Assembly (NCBI GenBank): GCA_021163545.1
Contig: JAGGTU010000035.1
Location: 1-9,704, forward strand
Origin: a bacterium
Lineage (GTDB): Bacteria > Patescibacteriota > Minisyncoccia > Minisyncoccales > PEYH01
Direction: 5' to 3'
DNA length: 9,704 bases
The position numbers were made by a program, and so were the translations under genes. Positions 1-5,685 of the stretch are shown here, in pieces (position 1 is the stretch's first letter; each line of letters begins with the position of its first letter). Below the pieces are notes generated by a model that was not told the DNA's origin, did no database searches, and worked only from the letters and a program-made list of their open reading frames with translations.

Positions 1-753
1 AAAAAAAGGATTTCATTTCTTGTTATTTTGCATGATATTACTAGAGAAAAGGCAATTGAGGAAATGAAGAGCCAGTTTGTCTCGGTTGCGGCTCATCAGT
101 TAAGAACTCCTTTATCAATTATCAAATGGAGTTTGGGAATGTTGCTTGCCGGGGATGTTGGAGAATTTACAGAGGAACAGAAAGAATTTTTACAAAAAAC
201 ATATCAAACCAATGAAAGAATGATAAAATTAGTCAACGACTTGCTAAATGTGGCCAGAATAGAAGAAGGGAGATTTGTTTATCAGCCAAAGGCAGTTGAA
301 TTTGATCAAGTGGTGAAACAGGTTTTCGAATCTCTAAAAGAGTTAGCTCAGAAAAAAAACTTGAAGTTTCAATTGGTTATAAAAAAGAGTAAAAAACCAA
401 AAGTGGTAAAGGTGGATATAGAGAAAATTACTTTAGTAATAAAAAATTTACTTGAGAATGCTATACGTTATACTCCTCCCGGAGGGGAAGTTACTGTAAG
501 AATAGAAAGGCAAGATAAAGAGATTTTGTTTAGTGTACAAGATACAGGAGTTGGTATTCCCAAAGATCAACAAAAACGAGTGTTTACCCGTTTCTTTAGA
601 GGAGCAAATGTGATTAAGATGGAAACAGAAGGGACAGGATTAGGTCTTTTCATTAGTAAAAACATTGTGGAGGCTCATGGCGGTAAAATTTGGTTTAAGT
701 CAAAGGAAAATAAAGGAAGCACCTTCTTCTTTACTTTACCTGCCCTTGTTTAA
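1..753 (+). CDS. Sensor histidine kinase, C-terminal part (5' end outside the window)
   Basis: The reading frame is open from base 1, so the gene is cut by the window edge; the TTG at 28 is internal, not a start. The first codons (FLVILHDITREK) look like the end of a PAS domain joined to a kinase core. Counting from the TTG codon, the HisKA phosphoacceptor is His23 in HQLRTPLS, the N-box is near 140-147 (NLLENAIRYTPPGG begins at 140), G1 is DTGVGIP at 172-178, the F-box is FTRFFRG at 186-192, and G2 is GTGLGLF at 202-208. All catalytic boxes are intact. The enzyme should autophosphorylate on His and pass phosphate to a receiver domain, and the two receivers directly downstream are the obvious partners (inference). 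No membrane segment is visible in the part present; sensing would lie in the missing N-terminus. Confidence 0.93.
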   Translation, partial: KKRISFLVILHDITREKAIEEMKSQFVSVAAHQLRTPLSIIKWSLGMLLAGDVGEFTEEQKEFLQKTYQTNERMIKLVNDLLNVARIEEGRFVYQPKAVEFDQVVKQVFESLKELAQKKNLKFQLVIKKSKKPKVVKVDIEKITLVIKNLLENAIRYTPPGGEVTVRIERQDKEILFSVQDTGVGIPKDQQKRVFTRFFRGANVIKMETEGTGLGLFISKNIVEAHGGKIWFKSKENKGSTFFFTLPALV

Positions 754-797
754 AAGGTATAATAAAATTGACATATCAGTTTAATAAGAATTAAAAT
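735..797 (+). promoter_or_regulatory. Candidate promoters for the response-regulator pair
   Basis: Two overlapping candidates are visible. The first is TTTACC at 735-740, a 17-nt spacer and a perfect TATAAT at 758-763, which would start transcription near 770 and leave a leader of about 34 nt. The second is a perfect TTGACA at 768-773, an 18-nt spacer and TAAAAT at 792-797, which would start transcription at about the ATG at 804 and give a leaderless mRNA. No SD precedes 804, which fits the second. In AT-rich DNA such hexamers also arise by chance. Confidence 0.4.
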
Positions 798-803
798 AAA
801 AAA

Positions 804-1178
804 ATGGCTAAAAAAATTTTAATTATTGAAGACGAAGAAATTCTTTTAGACCTTTTAAAGAAAAAACTCAGCAGTTTAGGTTATGAGGTATATACAGCCA
901 AAGACGGCAAGGCAGGGTTGGAAGCAATAAAAGAGGTAGTACCTGATCTAGTTCTACTTGATATTATCATGCCAAAAATGGGAGGTTTTGAGGTAATGGA
1001 GAAGTTACAGGAAGACGAAAGCTTAAAGGCAATTCCTGTTATTGTAATTTCAAATTCGGGTCAACCTGTAGAACTTAATAAAGCAAAAGAACTTGGGGCA
1101 AAAGACTGGTTAATTAAAACAGAATTTGACCCAAAGGAAGTTATTGAGAAAGTTGTCAAACAAATAGGTCAGCCTTAA
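804..1178 (+). CDS. Single-domain response regulator (CheY-like receiver), first of a tandem pair
   Basis: The 124-residue protein is a receiver domain with no output domain. It shows the acidic pocket E9-D10-E11, the phosphoacceptor D53 at the end of beta-3 (LVLLDIIMP), the switch serine S83 in VISNSGQ, and the conserved lysine K105. The residue after that lysine is Thr instead of the usual cis-proline (K-P). It should accept phosphate from a histidine kinase and signal by protein-protein contact; the kinase ending 50 nt upstream is the likely donor (inference). It is clearly paralogous to the next gene, sharing MAK-ILIIED at the start, the SN-GQ motif after beta-4 and a K-T/K-A end. There is no SD before the ATG. 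Confidence 0.93.
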   Translation: MAKKILIIEDEEILLDLLKKKLSSLGYEVYTAKDGKAGLEAIKEVVPDLVLLDIIMPKMGGFEVMEKLQEDESLKAIPVIVISNSGQPVELNKAKELGAKDWLIKTEFDPKEVIEKVVKQIGQP

Positions 1179-1196
1179 AAATAATTAAACTCTAAT

Positions 1197-1565
1197 ATGG
1201 CTAAAATCTTAATAATCGAAGATGATAAGTTTTTAAGAGAACTAATAGCGCGAAAGTTATTAAAAGAAGGTTACGAAATTGTTGAGGCAATAGATGGTGA
1301 AGAAGGCTTAAAGAAAGTAAAGGAGGAAACACCGGACCTCATTCTTTTAGACCTAATTTTGCCTGGAATAGATGGTTTTGAGGTGTTAGCAAAAGTGAAA
1401 GATGATCCAAAAACTTCTCTTATCCCCGTTTTAATTCTTTCAAATTTAGGCCAAAAGGATGAAATAGAAAAGGGATTAAAACTAGGAGCAGTAGATTTTC
1501 TTGTGAAAGCTCACTTTACTCCAGAGGAGATTGTGGAAAAAATCAAAACCGTTTTAAAGAAATAA
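1197..1565 (+). CDS. Single-domain response regulator (CheY-like receiver), second of the pair
   Basis: The 122-residue receiver has acidic residues D9 and D10, phosphoacceptor D52 (LILLDLILP), switch serine S82 in LSNLGQ, and conserved lysine K104 followed by Ala instead of Pro. It has no DNA-binding or enzymatic output domain. It starts 18 nt after the stop of the first receiver, with no SD in the AT-rich gap, and probably shares its transcript. The similarity of the two receivers suggests tandem duplication. Two receivers behind one kinase could form a branched pathway or a phosphate sink (inference). No terminator-like hairpin with a T-run follows, so transcription may continue into mutM. 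Confidence 0.93.
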   Translation: MAKILIIEDDKFLRELIARKLLKEGYEIVEAIDGEEGLKKVKEETPDLILLDLILPGIDGFEVLAKVKDDPKTSLIPVLILSNLGQKDEIEKGLKLGAVDFLVKAHFTPEEIVEKIKTVLKK

Positions 1566-1595
1566 AACCTCTTTTTAGACAAATTTTTATTTATT

Positions 1596-1612
1596 ATGCC
1601 ATAAGAAGGCAT
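1596..1612 (+). promoter_or_regulatory. Small hairpin and two-codon ORF over the mutM start
   Basis: ATGCC (1596-1600) and GGCAT (1608-1612) form a 5-bp inverted repeat with a 7-nt loop; the right arm includes the first two bases of the mutM ATG. The left arm is also the start of a minimal ORF, ATG-CCA-TAA (1596-1604). The only SD-like run, AGAAGG at 1604-1609, is one base from the start codon, too close to work normally. The arrangement could mask or modulate mutM initiation, but the stem is short and may be chance. Confidence 0.25.
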
Positions 1613-2486
1613 GCCCGAATTGCCTGAAGTTGAAACTACAAAAAGAGAGCTTAAAAGAAAAGTCCTTGAAAGGACTTTTCTTGATATTTGGTGTGATGCA
1701 AAAAAATTAATTAAACGCCCTCGGAGTTTTGAGGAATTTAAAAAAGGGATTTTGGGCAGGAAAATTAAAAACATCGAAAGGAAAGGAAAGAACATTTTAA
1801 TTTATTTGGACAAAGAGAAAGTTCTTTTAATTCATCAAAAGTTAACCGGGCATCTTCTTGTTGGGAAATGGCAAAAAAAGGGTAATTCTTGGATTCCACA
1901 AATAAAAGGACCCTTAGAAGATCCCGCCAATAGATTTCTTCATTTAATTTTTTTCTTAGACAATGGCCTGATGCTTGCTTTATCTGATTTAAGAAAATTT
2001 GCCAAAGTAGAGCTTTGGGATGAGAAAGAACTAATGCAATCCAAAGAAATTATGGAAATAGGTATAGATCCTTTGAGTCCAGAGTTTACTTTTCAAGAAT
2101 TTAAAACAAGAGTTAAGAGCACAAAAAGGAAGATTAAACAAGTGTTGATGGACCAATCTTTAATTGCCGGGATTGGAAATATTTATTCTGATGAAGCCTT
2201 GTTTGCAGCGAAGATCCATCCTGAAAGAAGAGCCAATACTTTAAGCGAAAAAGAGATAAAAGATCTTTATCAGTCAATTAAAAAGATTTTAAAAAAAGCC
2301 ATAGAGGTAGGAGGAGAGAGTATTTCAGATTATAGACGCCCAGATGGTTCAAAAGGAGGATTTGATTCTTTAAGAAAAGTGTATAGAAGAGAAGGAGAGC
2401 CTTGCCCTCGTTGTAAAGCTCCTATAAAAAGAATAAAAATTGGCCAGCGATCTTCTTATTTTTGCCCAAAGTGCCAAAAATTATAA
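1611..2486 (+). CDS. mutM: Formamidopyrimidine-DNA glycosylase (Fpg/MutM)
   Basis: The enzyme removes oxidised purines such as 8-oxoguanine and formamidopyrimidines from DNA and nicks the strand (base excision repair). The 291-residue product begins MPELPEVET: Pro2 becomes the N-terminal Schiff-base nucleophile after Met removal and Glu3 is the acid, which fixes the start at 1611. Other family marks are K60 (E. coli Lys57 equivalent), the H2TH region with the IAGIGNIYSDEALF motif around 185-198, and a C-terminal zinc finger with C265, C268, C285 and C288 and R280 in GQRSS. The void-filling Met of E. coli Fpg (in H-x-x-M-x-G) appears as Leu78 here (HQKLTG), while the other intercalating residues align at R128 and F130. 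The length is normal. holA follows at once. Confidence 0.97.
   Translation: MPELPEVETTKRELKRKVLERTFLDIWCDAKKLIKRPRSFEEFKKGILGRKIKNIERKGKNILIYLDKEKVLLIHQKLTGHLLVGKWQKKGNSWIPQIKGPLEDPANRFLHLIFFLDNGLMLALSDLRKFAKVELWDEKELMQSKEIMEIGIDPLSPEFTFQEFKTRVKSTKRKIKQVLMDQSLIAGIGNIYSDEALFAAKIHPERRANTLSEKEIKDLYQSIKKILKKAIEVGGESISDYRRPDGSKGGFDSLRKVYRREGEPCPRCKAPIKRIKIGQRSSYFCPKCQKL
1657..1680. repeat. Perfect 11-bp inverted repeat inside mutM
   Basis: GAAAAGTCCTT (1657-1667) and AAGGACTTTTC (1670-1680) are exact reverse complements separated by GA. As RNA this could form a 10-bp stem with a UGAA tetraloop about 45 nt into mutM. As DNA it is a near-palindromic 24-bp site. It encodes part of the segment KRKVLERTF. 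No T-run follows, so it is not a standard terminator. Confidence 0.7.
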
Positions 2487-2501
2487 ATGGTAAAAATATG
2501 A
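2487..2501 (+). other. Micro-ORF bridging mutM and holA
   Basis: ATG-GTA-AAA-ATA-TGA begins on the base directly after the mutM stop (TAA 2484-2486), and its TGA overlaps the holA ATG as ATGA (2498-2501). It encodes only MVKI. It could hand terminating ribosomes from mutM to the SD-less holA start; chance is possible. Confidence 0.35.
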
Positions 2502-3430
2502 TTTATCTTATCTTTGGTCAAAATTCGTTTTTTGCTCATCGTAAGCTAAAGCAAATATTAGCAGAGAGACAGAAGTTCTTTGAAAAAAATTTTCCAATAT
2601 TTAAATTTAGTGGGAAAAACCTACAACTTGATACAATAGAAGAAAAAATTCAAAATAATACCTTATTTGGAGAAACAACTGCCATTATAATAGAAGAAAT
2701 TTGGCAGAATCAGAAATTTAAAAAGGAGTTTTTAAAACGGGGCAAAAAATTTACATCCTCTAACATTCTCCTTATGTTCTTTGAGAAGCAAGATCTAAAT
2801 AAAAAAGATCCCTTTTTTGAGTTTATCCAAAAAATAGGGCAGGTTTATGAATTTCCTGAACCCAGCTTACACCAAATAAGAGAATTTATAAAAGAGACCT
2901 TAGTACAAGGAAGGTTTCAAATTCAACCCTCAGCAGAGCAGCTTTTGATAGAGTTTACCCAAAAAGATCTTTGGAACCTCAACACTCAGCTTGAGAAATT
3001 AATGGCCTTTAGATCTAAAGAAAGAATAATTAAAAAAGAGGATGTATTACTTCTTGTAAAGCCAAAAATAGATACAAATATTTTTCAAACGATAGATGCT
3101 TTGGCGGAAAAAAATAAAAAAAAGGCCTTGGCGCATATATATAACCATCTGGAACAAGGAGAATCACCCCTTTACATTCTGTCAATGATGAAATATCAAT
3201 TCAAAAATTTACTTATGGTTAAAGAACAGGCAACATTAGGCAAAACCTTAACTGATGAACTTAAAGATATGCACCCTCTTGTTTTAAGAAAAGCAAGATA
3301 CCAATCTAGGCGATTTACTTTGGAACAATTAAAAAAATTCTATCATAAAATTTTCAAGATAGATTTAGCAATCAAACAAGGGAAGATAGCGCCCGAGGAA
3401 GGGTTAGAGCTTCTAGTTTTGGACCTTTAA
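2498..3430 (+). CDS. holA: DNA polymerase III, delta subunit
   Basis: Delta opens the sliding clamp as part of the clamp loader in replication. I chose the ATG at 2498, giving 310 residues that start MIYLIFGQNSFFAHRKL, the usual N-terminus of this family; the upstream in-frame ATG at 2462 lies in mutM and adds 12 unrelated residues. The N-terminal AAA+-like part is degenerate, with no Walker A lysine, as expected for delta. Mid-protein features include a FPEPSLHQIREFIKE segment, followed by LLIEFTQKDLWNLNTQLEKL, a typical helical region before domain III. The C-terminal half contains the collar-type helices (SPLYILSMMKYQFKNLLM). The recurrent association of holA with rpsT supports the call. 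The stop overlaps that of rpsT on the other strand by 4 bases. Confidence 0.9.
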   Translation: MIYLIFGQNSFFAHRKLKQILAERQKFFEKNFPIFKFSGKNLQLDTIEEKIQNNTLFGETTAIIIEEIWQNQKFKKEFLKRGKKFTSSNILLMFFEKQDLNKKDPFFEFIQKIGQVYEFPEPSLHQIREFIKETLVQGRFQIQPSAEQLLIEFTQKDLWNLNTQLEKLMAFRSKERIIKKEDVLLLVKPKIDTNIFQTIDALAEKNKKKALAHIYNHLEQGESPLYILSMMKYQFKNLLMVKEQATLGKTLTDELKDMHPLVLRKARYQSRRFTLEQLKKFYHKIFKIDLAIKQGKIAPEEGLELLVLDL

Positions 3431-3687
3431 CCTTGCGCCAAAGACTTACTCATTTTAGATTTCATTCTAGCGGCTTTGTTTTTCTTTATTACTCCCACCT
3501 TGGCTGCCTTATCAACAAATTTGTAAAAAAGAGGAAGCAAAGCCTTTGCTTCTTCAGGTTTTCTTTCTTGAATAAGTTTTTTTATTTTGAGTCGAGTTTC
3601 TTTAATTCTTTTTTTATACCAAAGATTTCTAGCTTGACGCTTCCTTTCTTTTTTTAAAGCTTTTTTTGCTGATTTTGTTTGAGGCAT
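3427..3687 (-). CDS. rpsT: Small ribosomal subunit protein S20
   Basis: The 86-residue, very basic, helical protein begins MPQTKSAKKALKKERKRQARN, the classic S20 N-terminus that binds 16S rRNA. The start at 3687 gives the family length; an upstream in-frame ATG at 3741 would add 18 residues (MCLLHFLKRC...) unlike S20. It is the only minus-strand gene in the window, convergent with holA (stop codons overlap within TTAA, 3427-3430) and divergent from ruvA. There is no SD in the short AT-rich leader. I see no terminator for rpsT in the first 50 bases past its stop, so its transcript probably runs into the antisense of holA. Confidence 0.96.
   Translation of the reverse strand: MPQTKSAKKALKKERKRQARNLWYKKRIKETRLKIKKLIQERKPEEAKALLPLFYKFVDKAAKVGVIKKNKAARMKSKMSKSLAQG
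3531..3570 (+). terminator. Candidate intrinsic terminator of holA, antisense within rpsT
   Basis: On the plus strand, 3531-3541 pairs with 3545-3555 to give an 11-bp stem (one G-U pair, at 3533/3553) closed by a 3-nt loop; the core arms are GAAGCAAAG and CTTTGCTTC. A T-rich tract follows at 3559-3569 (TTTTCTTTCTT). It lies about 100 nt past the holA stop, so it could end the mutM-holA transcript. The same bases encode EEAKALLP of S20, which may account for part of the symmetry. Confidence 0.45.
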
Positions 3688-3703
3688 ATTTTTAATATAC
3701 AGT

Positions 3704-3732
3704 AGAGTAGCACACCTTTTTAAAAAGTGCAA
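3704..3732 (-). promoter_or_regulatory. Candidate rpsT promoter with palindromic spacer
   Basis: Read on the minus strand: TTGCAC (plus 3727-3732), a 17-nt spacer, then TACTCT (plus 3704-3709) preceded by TGC, an extended -10. Transcription would start near 3697, leaving a leader of about 10 nt. The spacer side contains the perfect 12-bp palindrome CTTTTTAAAAAG (3716-3727), touching the -35; it might be an operator or simply an A-tract. Confidence 0.35.
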
Positions 3733-3777
3733 GAGACACACAGTTTGGTTATTTTTATTTTTTATATAGTTTATTGC

Positions 3778-3807
3778 TTGCTAAAAAAGGGATTTTTGTG
3801 GTTAAAT
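3778..3807 (+). promoter_or_regulatory. Weak candidate ruvA promoter
   Basis: TTGCTA (3778-3783), an 18-nt spacer, and TTAAAT (3802-3807) preceded by TGG, an extended -10. The predicted start is at or next to the ruvA ATG. Another possible -10, TATATA, lies at 3763-3768 without a good -35. The divergent rpsT-ruvA gap (3688-3814) holds nothing else I can name. Confidence 0.25.
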
Positions 3808-3814
3808 AAGAGTG

Positions 3815-4375
3815 ATGATTGGCTTTATCTCTGGCAGAGTTTTATTGAAAGAAAAAGACTACCTCCTTTTGGAAAGGGAGGGAATTGGTTTTAAAATTTT
3901 TTTAGGAGAAAACTCTCTTTCTCAAATTAAGGAAGGTGAAAATGTAAAACTTTTTTGCCACTTTTGTATAAGAAACGAAAAACCAGAACTATATGGATTT
4001 CTAAACATAGAACAATTAAAAATTTTTGAAACACTTGAAAAAATTCCGGGGGTGGGCCCAAAGGTTGCCTTAAAAATTGCTTCAAAAGGTTCTCTTGAAG
4101 AATTGATGAAAGCAATAAAAGAGAAAGATTTTTCTTATTTTCAAAAAATTAAAGGGTTGGGTAAAAAGAAGATTCAAAAAATAATCCTTGAAATTAGTGG
4201 TGACCTTGAAAAAACTCAACCTAAAATTTCCAAGCAAGATAAGGCTCTTTTGGCGCTAGTCTCCCTCGGGTTTTCTCAGAAGGAAGCAAAAGAGGCTCTC
4301 AGAAAAGTTCCTTCAGAGATTAAAGATTACGAGGAGAGAATTAAGAAAGCATTACAAATTCTTGGAGGAGGATGA
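3815..4375 (+). CDS. ruvA: Holliday junction branch migration protein RuvA
   Basis: RuvA tetramers grip Holliday junctions and load the RuvB motor during recombination repair. The 186-residue product starts MIGFISGRV, the typical RuvA N-terminus; a GTG at 3812 directly before the ATG would add one residue. Domain I is the OB-fold (to about 64). Domain II carries two helix-hairpin-helix motifs, IPGVGPKVALKIA (about 77-89) and IKGLGKKKIQKII (about 112-124). Domain III, the RuvB-contact domain, is DKALLALVSLGFSQKEAKEAL (about 141-161), followed by a short tail. RuvB and RuvC are not in the window. The TGA stop (4373-4375) sits inside the overlapping start region of the Mur ligase gene, and a second in-frame TGA follows directly. 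Confidence 0.95.
   Translation: MIGFISGRVLLKEKDYLLLEREGIGFKIFLGENSLSQIKEGENVKLFCHFCIRNEKPELYGFLNIEQLKIFETLEKIPGVGPKVALKIASKGSLEELMKAIKEKDFSYFQKIKGLGKKKIQKIILEISGDLEKTQPKISKQDKALLALVSLGFSQKEAKEALRKVPSEIKDYEERIKKALQILGGG
4364..4371 (+). promoter_or_regulatory. Strong ribosome binding site deciding the Mur ligase start
   Basis: GGAGGAGG lies inside the last codons of ruvA. Counting from GGAGG at 4364-4368 the spacing is 3 nt to the ATG at 4372 and 6 nt to the ATG at 4375, so 4375 is the better start. Translation is likely coupled to ruvA termination. Confidence 0.6.
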
Positions 4376-5685
4376 TGATTTTTATAATGAAACAGTTTCT
4401 AAGGAAAGTATTACCTATTTTTTTAATTAATACCTATCACCTTATCCTGACCTTTTTAGGAGCAGTGTTGTTTGGCTTCCCTTCAAGGCACCTGAAGGTT
4501 ATCGGAGTAACCGGAACAAATGGAAAGTCAACCACAGTTGAATTTATAACAAAAGTCTTGGAGGAGGCAGGATTTAAGGTAGCTTCTATTTCTTCTATTA
4601 AATTTAAGATAGGTAAAAAAGAATGGCCTAATTTGCTCAAGATGACCATGCCCGAAGGTTTTTTGATACAGAGATTTTTAAAAGAAGCAAGAAGAGCAAA
4701 GTGTGATTATGTGGTTTTAGAAGTAACCTCTCAGGGGATTGTTCAACACAGACATAGGTTTATAAAATTTGATGTAGCTGTTTTTACAAATCTTGTGCCC
4801 GAGCATATAGAGGCACACAAAGGATTTGAAAATTATAAGAAAGCAAAAGGAAAACTGTTTGAGGCTACAAAAAATATTCATATAGTCAATCTCGACGATA
4901 AAAACGCAGAGTATTTCTTACAATTTCCAGCAAAGAAGAAATATGGATTTTGTATAGAGACTTCGCCAAAAGAGATAAAGAAGGAAACTTTTGATAAGGT
5001 AGATAAGATTGTTAAAGCCCGAGATATAGCAGAATCAAAAGATGGGGTCAGCTTTTTTCAAGAGGATTTAAAGATTCGTTTGTGGCTATTGGGCAAATTT
5101 AATGTTTACAATGCTTTGGCAGCCATAGCATGTGCCTTATCGCAAGGAATAGATATAGAAACATGTAAAAGAGCTTTAGAGAAAATAAATCATATACCAG
5201 GGAGAATGGAAATTGTTATAAAGCGCCCATTTTTGGTTATTATTGACTACGCGGTTGTTCCAGAGAGTTTAGAGGCAGTATATCGGGAGATCCAAACATT
5301 GTTTTCTCCAAATAAAATGATTTGCGTCTTTGGTGCTTGTGGTGGAGGGCGAGATAGGTGGAAGAGGGAAAAATTAGGAGAGATTGCAGACAGATATTGT
5401 CAGAAAGTCATTTTAACAAACGAGGATCCGTATGATGAAGACCCAAAGAACATTCTTAAGGAGATTGAAGCAGGTATAGAGAATAAAATAAAAGTCACAA
5501 AGATTCTTGATAGAAGAAAAGCAATAAGAGAGGCGCTAAAAAAAGCCAAAGAAGAGGATGTAGTAGTTTTAACAGGAAAGGGATGTGAGCCTTGGATGTG
5601 TATGGCTGGAGGTAAAAAAATTCCCTGGGATGAGAAAAAAATTGTGCAAGAAGAATTTAAAAAAATTTATGGAGATTTTACTTAA
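4375..5685 (+). CDS. MurE-like Mur ligase (UDP-N-acetylmuramyl-tripeptide synthetase family)
   Basis: Mur ligases add amino acids to peptidoglycan precursors using ATP. Numbering from the ATG at 4372 (one residue before the preferred start), the P-loop GVTGTNGKST is at 45-54 with K52, EVTSQG at 117-122 takes the place of MurE EVSSH, FTNLVPEHIEAH is at 138-149, and the lysine expected to be carbamylated is K159 in YKKAKGKLF. Further marks are IPGRME (275-280), TNEDPYDEDP (349-358) at the DNPR position that reads the third amino acid in MurE, and TGKGCEPW (401-408). The usual MurE N-terminal UDP-binding domain is missing; only about 40 residues precede the P-loop, with a hydrophobic stretch near 13-36. 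The DYAH motif reads DYAV. The amino acid added cannot be told: the discriminating motif is neither the DAP nor the standard lysine form. Confidence 0.85.
   Translation: MIFIMKQFLRKVLPIFLINTYHLILTFLGAVLFGFPSRHLKVIGVTGTNGKSTTVEFITKVLEEAGFKVASISSIKFKIGKKEWPNLLKMTMPEGFLIQRFLKEARRAKCDYVVLEVTSQGIVQHRHRFIKFDVAVFTNLVPEHIEAHKGFENYKKAKGKLFEATKNIHIVNLDDKNAEYFLQFPAKKKYGFCIETSPKEIKKETFDKVDKIVKARDIAESKDGVSFFQEDLKIRLWLLGKFNVYNALAAIACALSQGIDIETCKRALEKINHIPGRMEIVIKRPFLVIIDYAVVPESLEAVYREIQTLFSPNKMICVFGACGGGRDRWKREKLGEIADRYCQKVILTNEDPYDEDPKNILKEIEAGIENKIKVTKILDRRKAIREALKKAKEEDVVVLTGKGCEPWMCMAGGKKIPWDEKKIVQEEFKKIYGDFT

Noticed and set aside
475..485. CCTCCCGGAGG symmetry in the histidine kinase gene
   Set aside because: Explained by Pro-Pro-Gly-Gly codons of the conserved N-box region; the arms are only 5 bp.
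1511..1795. Minus-strand open frame over the second receiver and mutM
   Set aside because: It crosses two confident genes on the other strand and encodes a Phe/Leu/Ser-rich shadow peptide.
2462..2497. Longer N-terminus for holA starting inside mutM
   Set aside because: The extra residues MPKVPKIINGKN are an out-of-frame reading of the mutM zinc finger; the family begins at MIYLIFG.
3433..3657. Plus-strand open frame opposite rpsT
   Set aside because: It is the shadow of a clear S20 gene; its Phe/Ser-rich product is what antisense of Lys/Glu codons gives.
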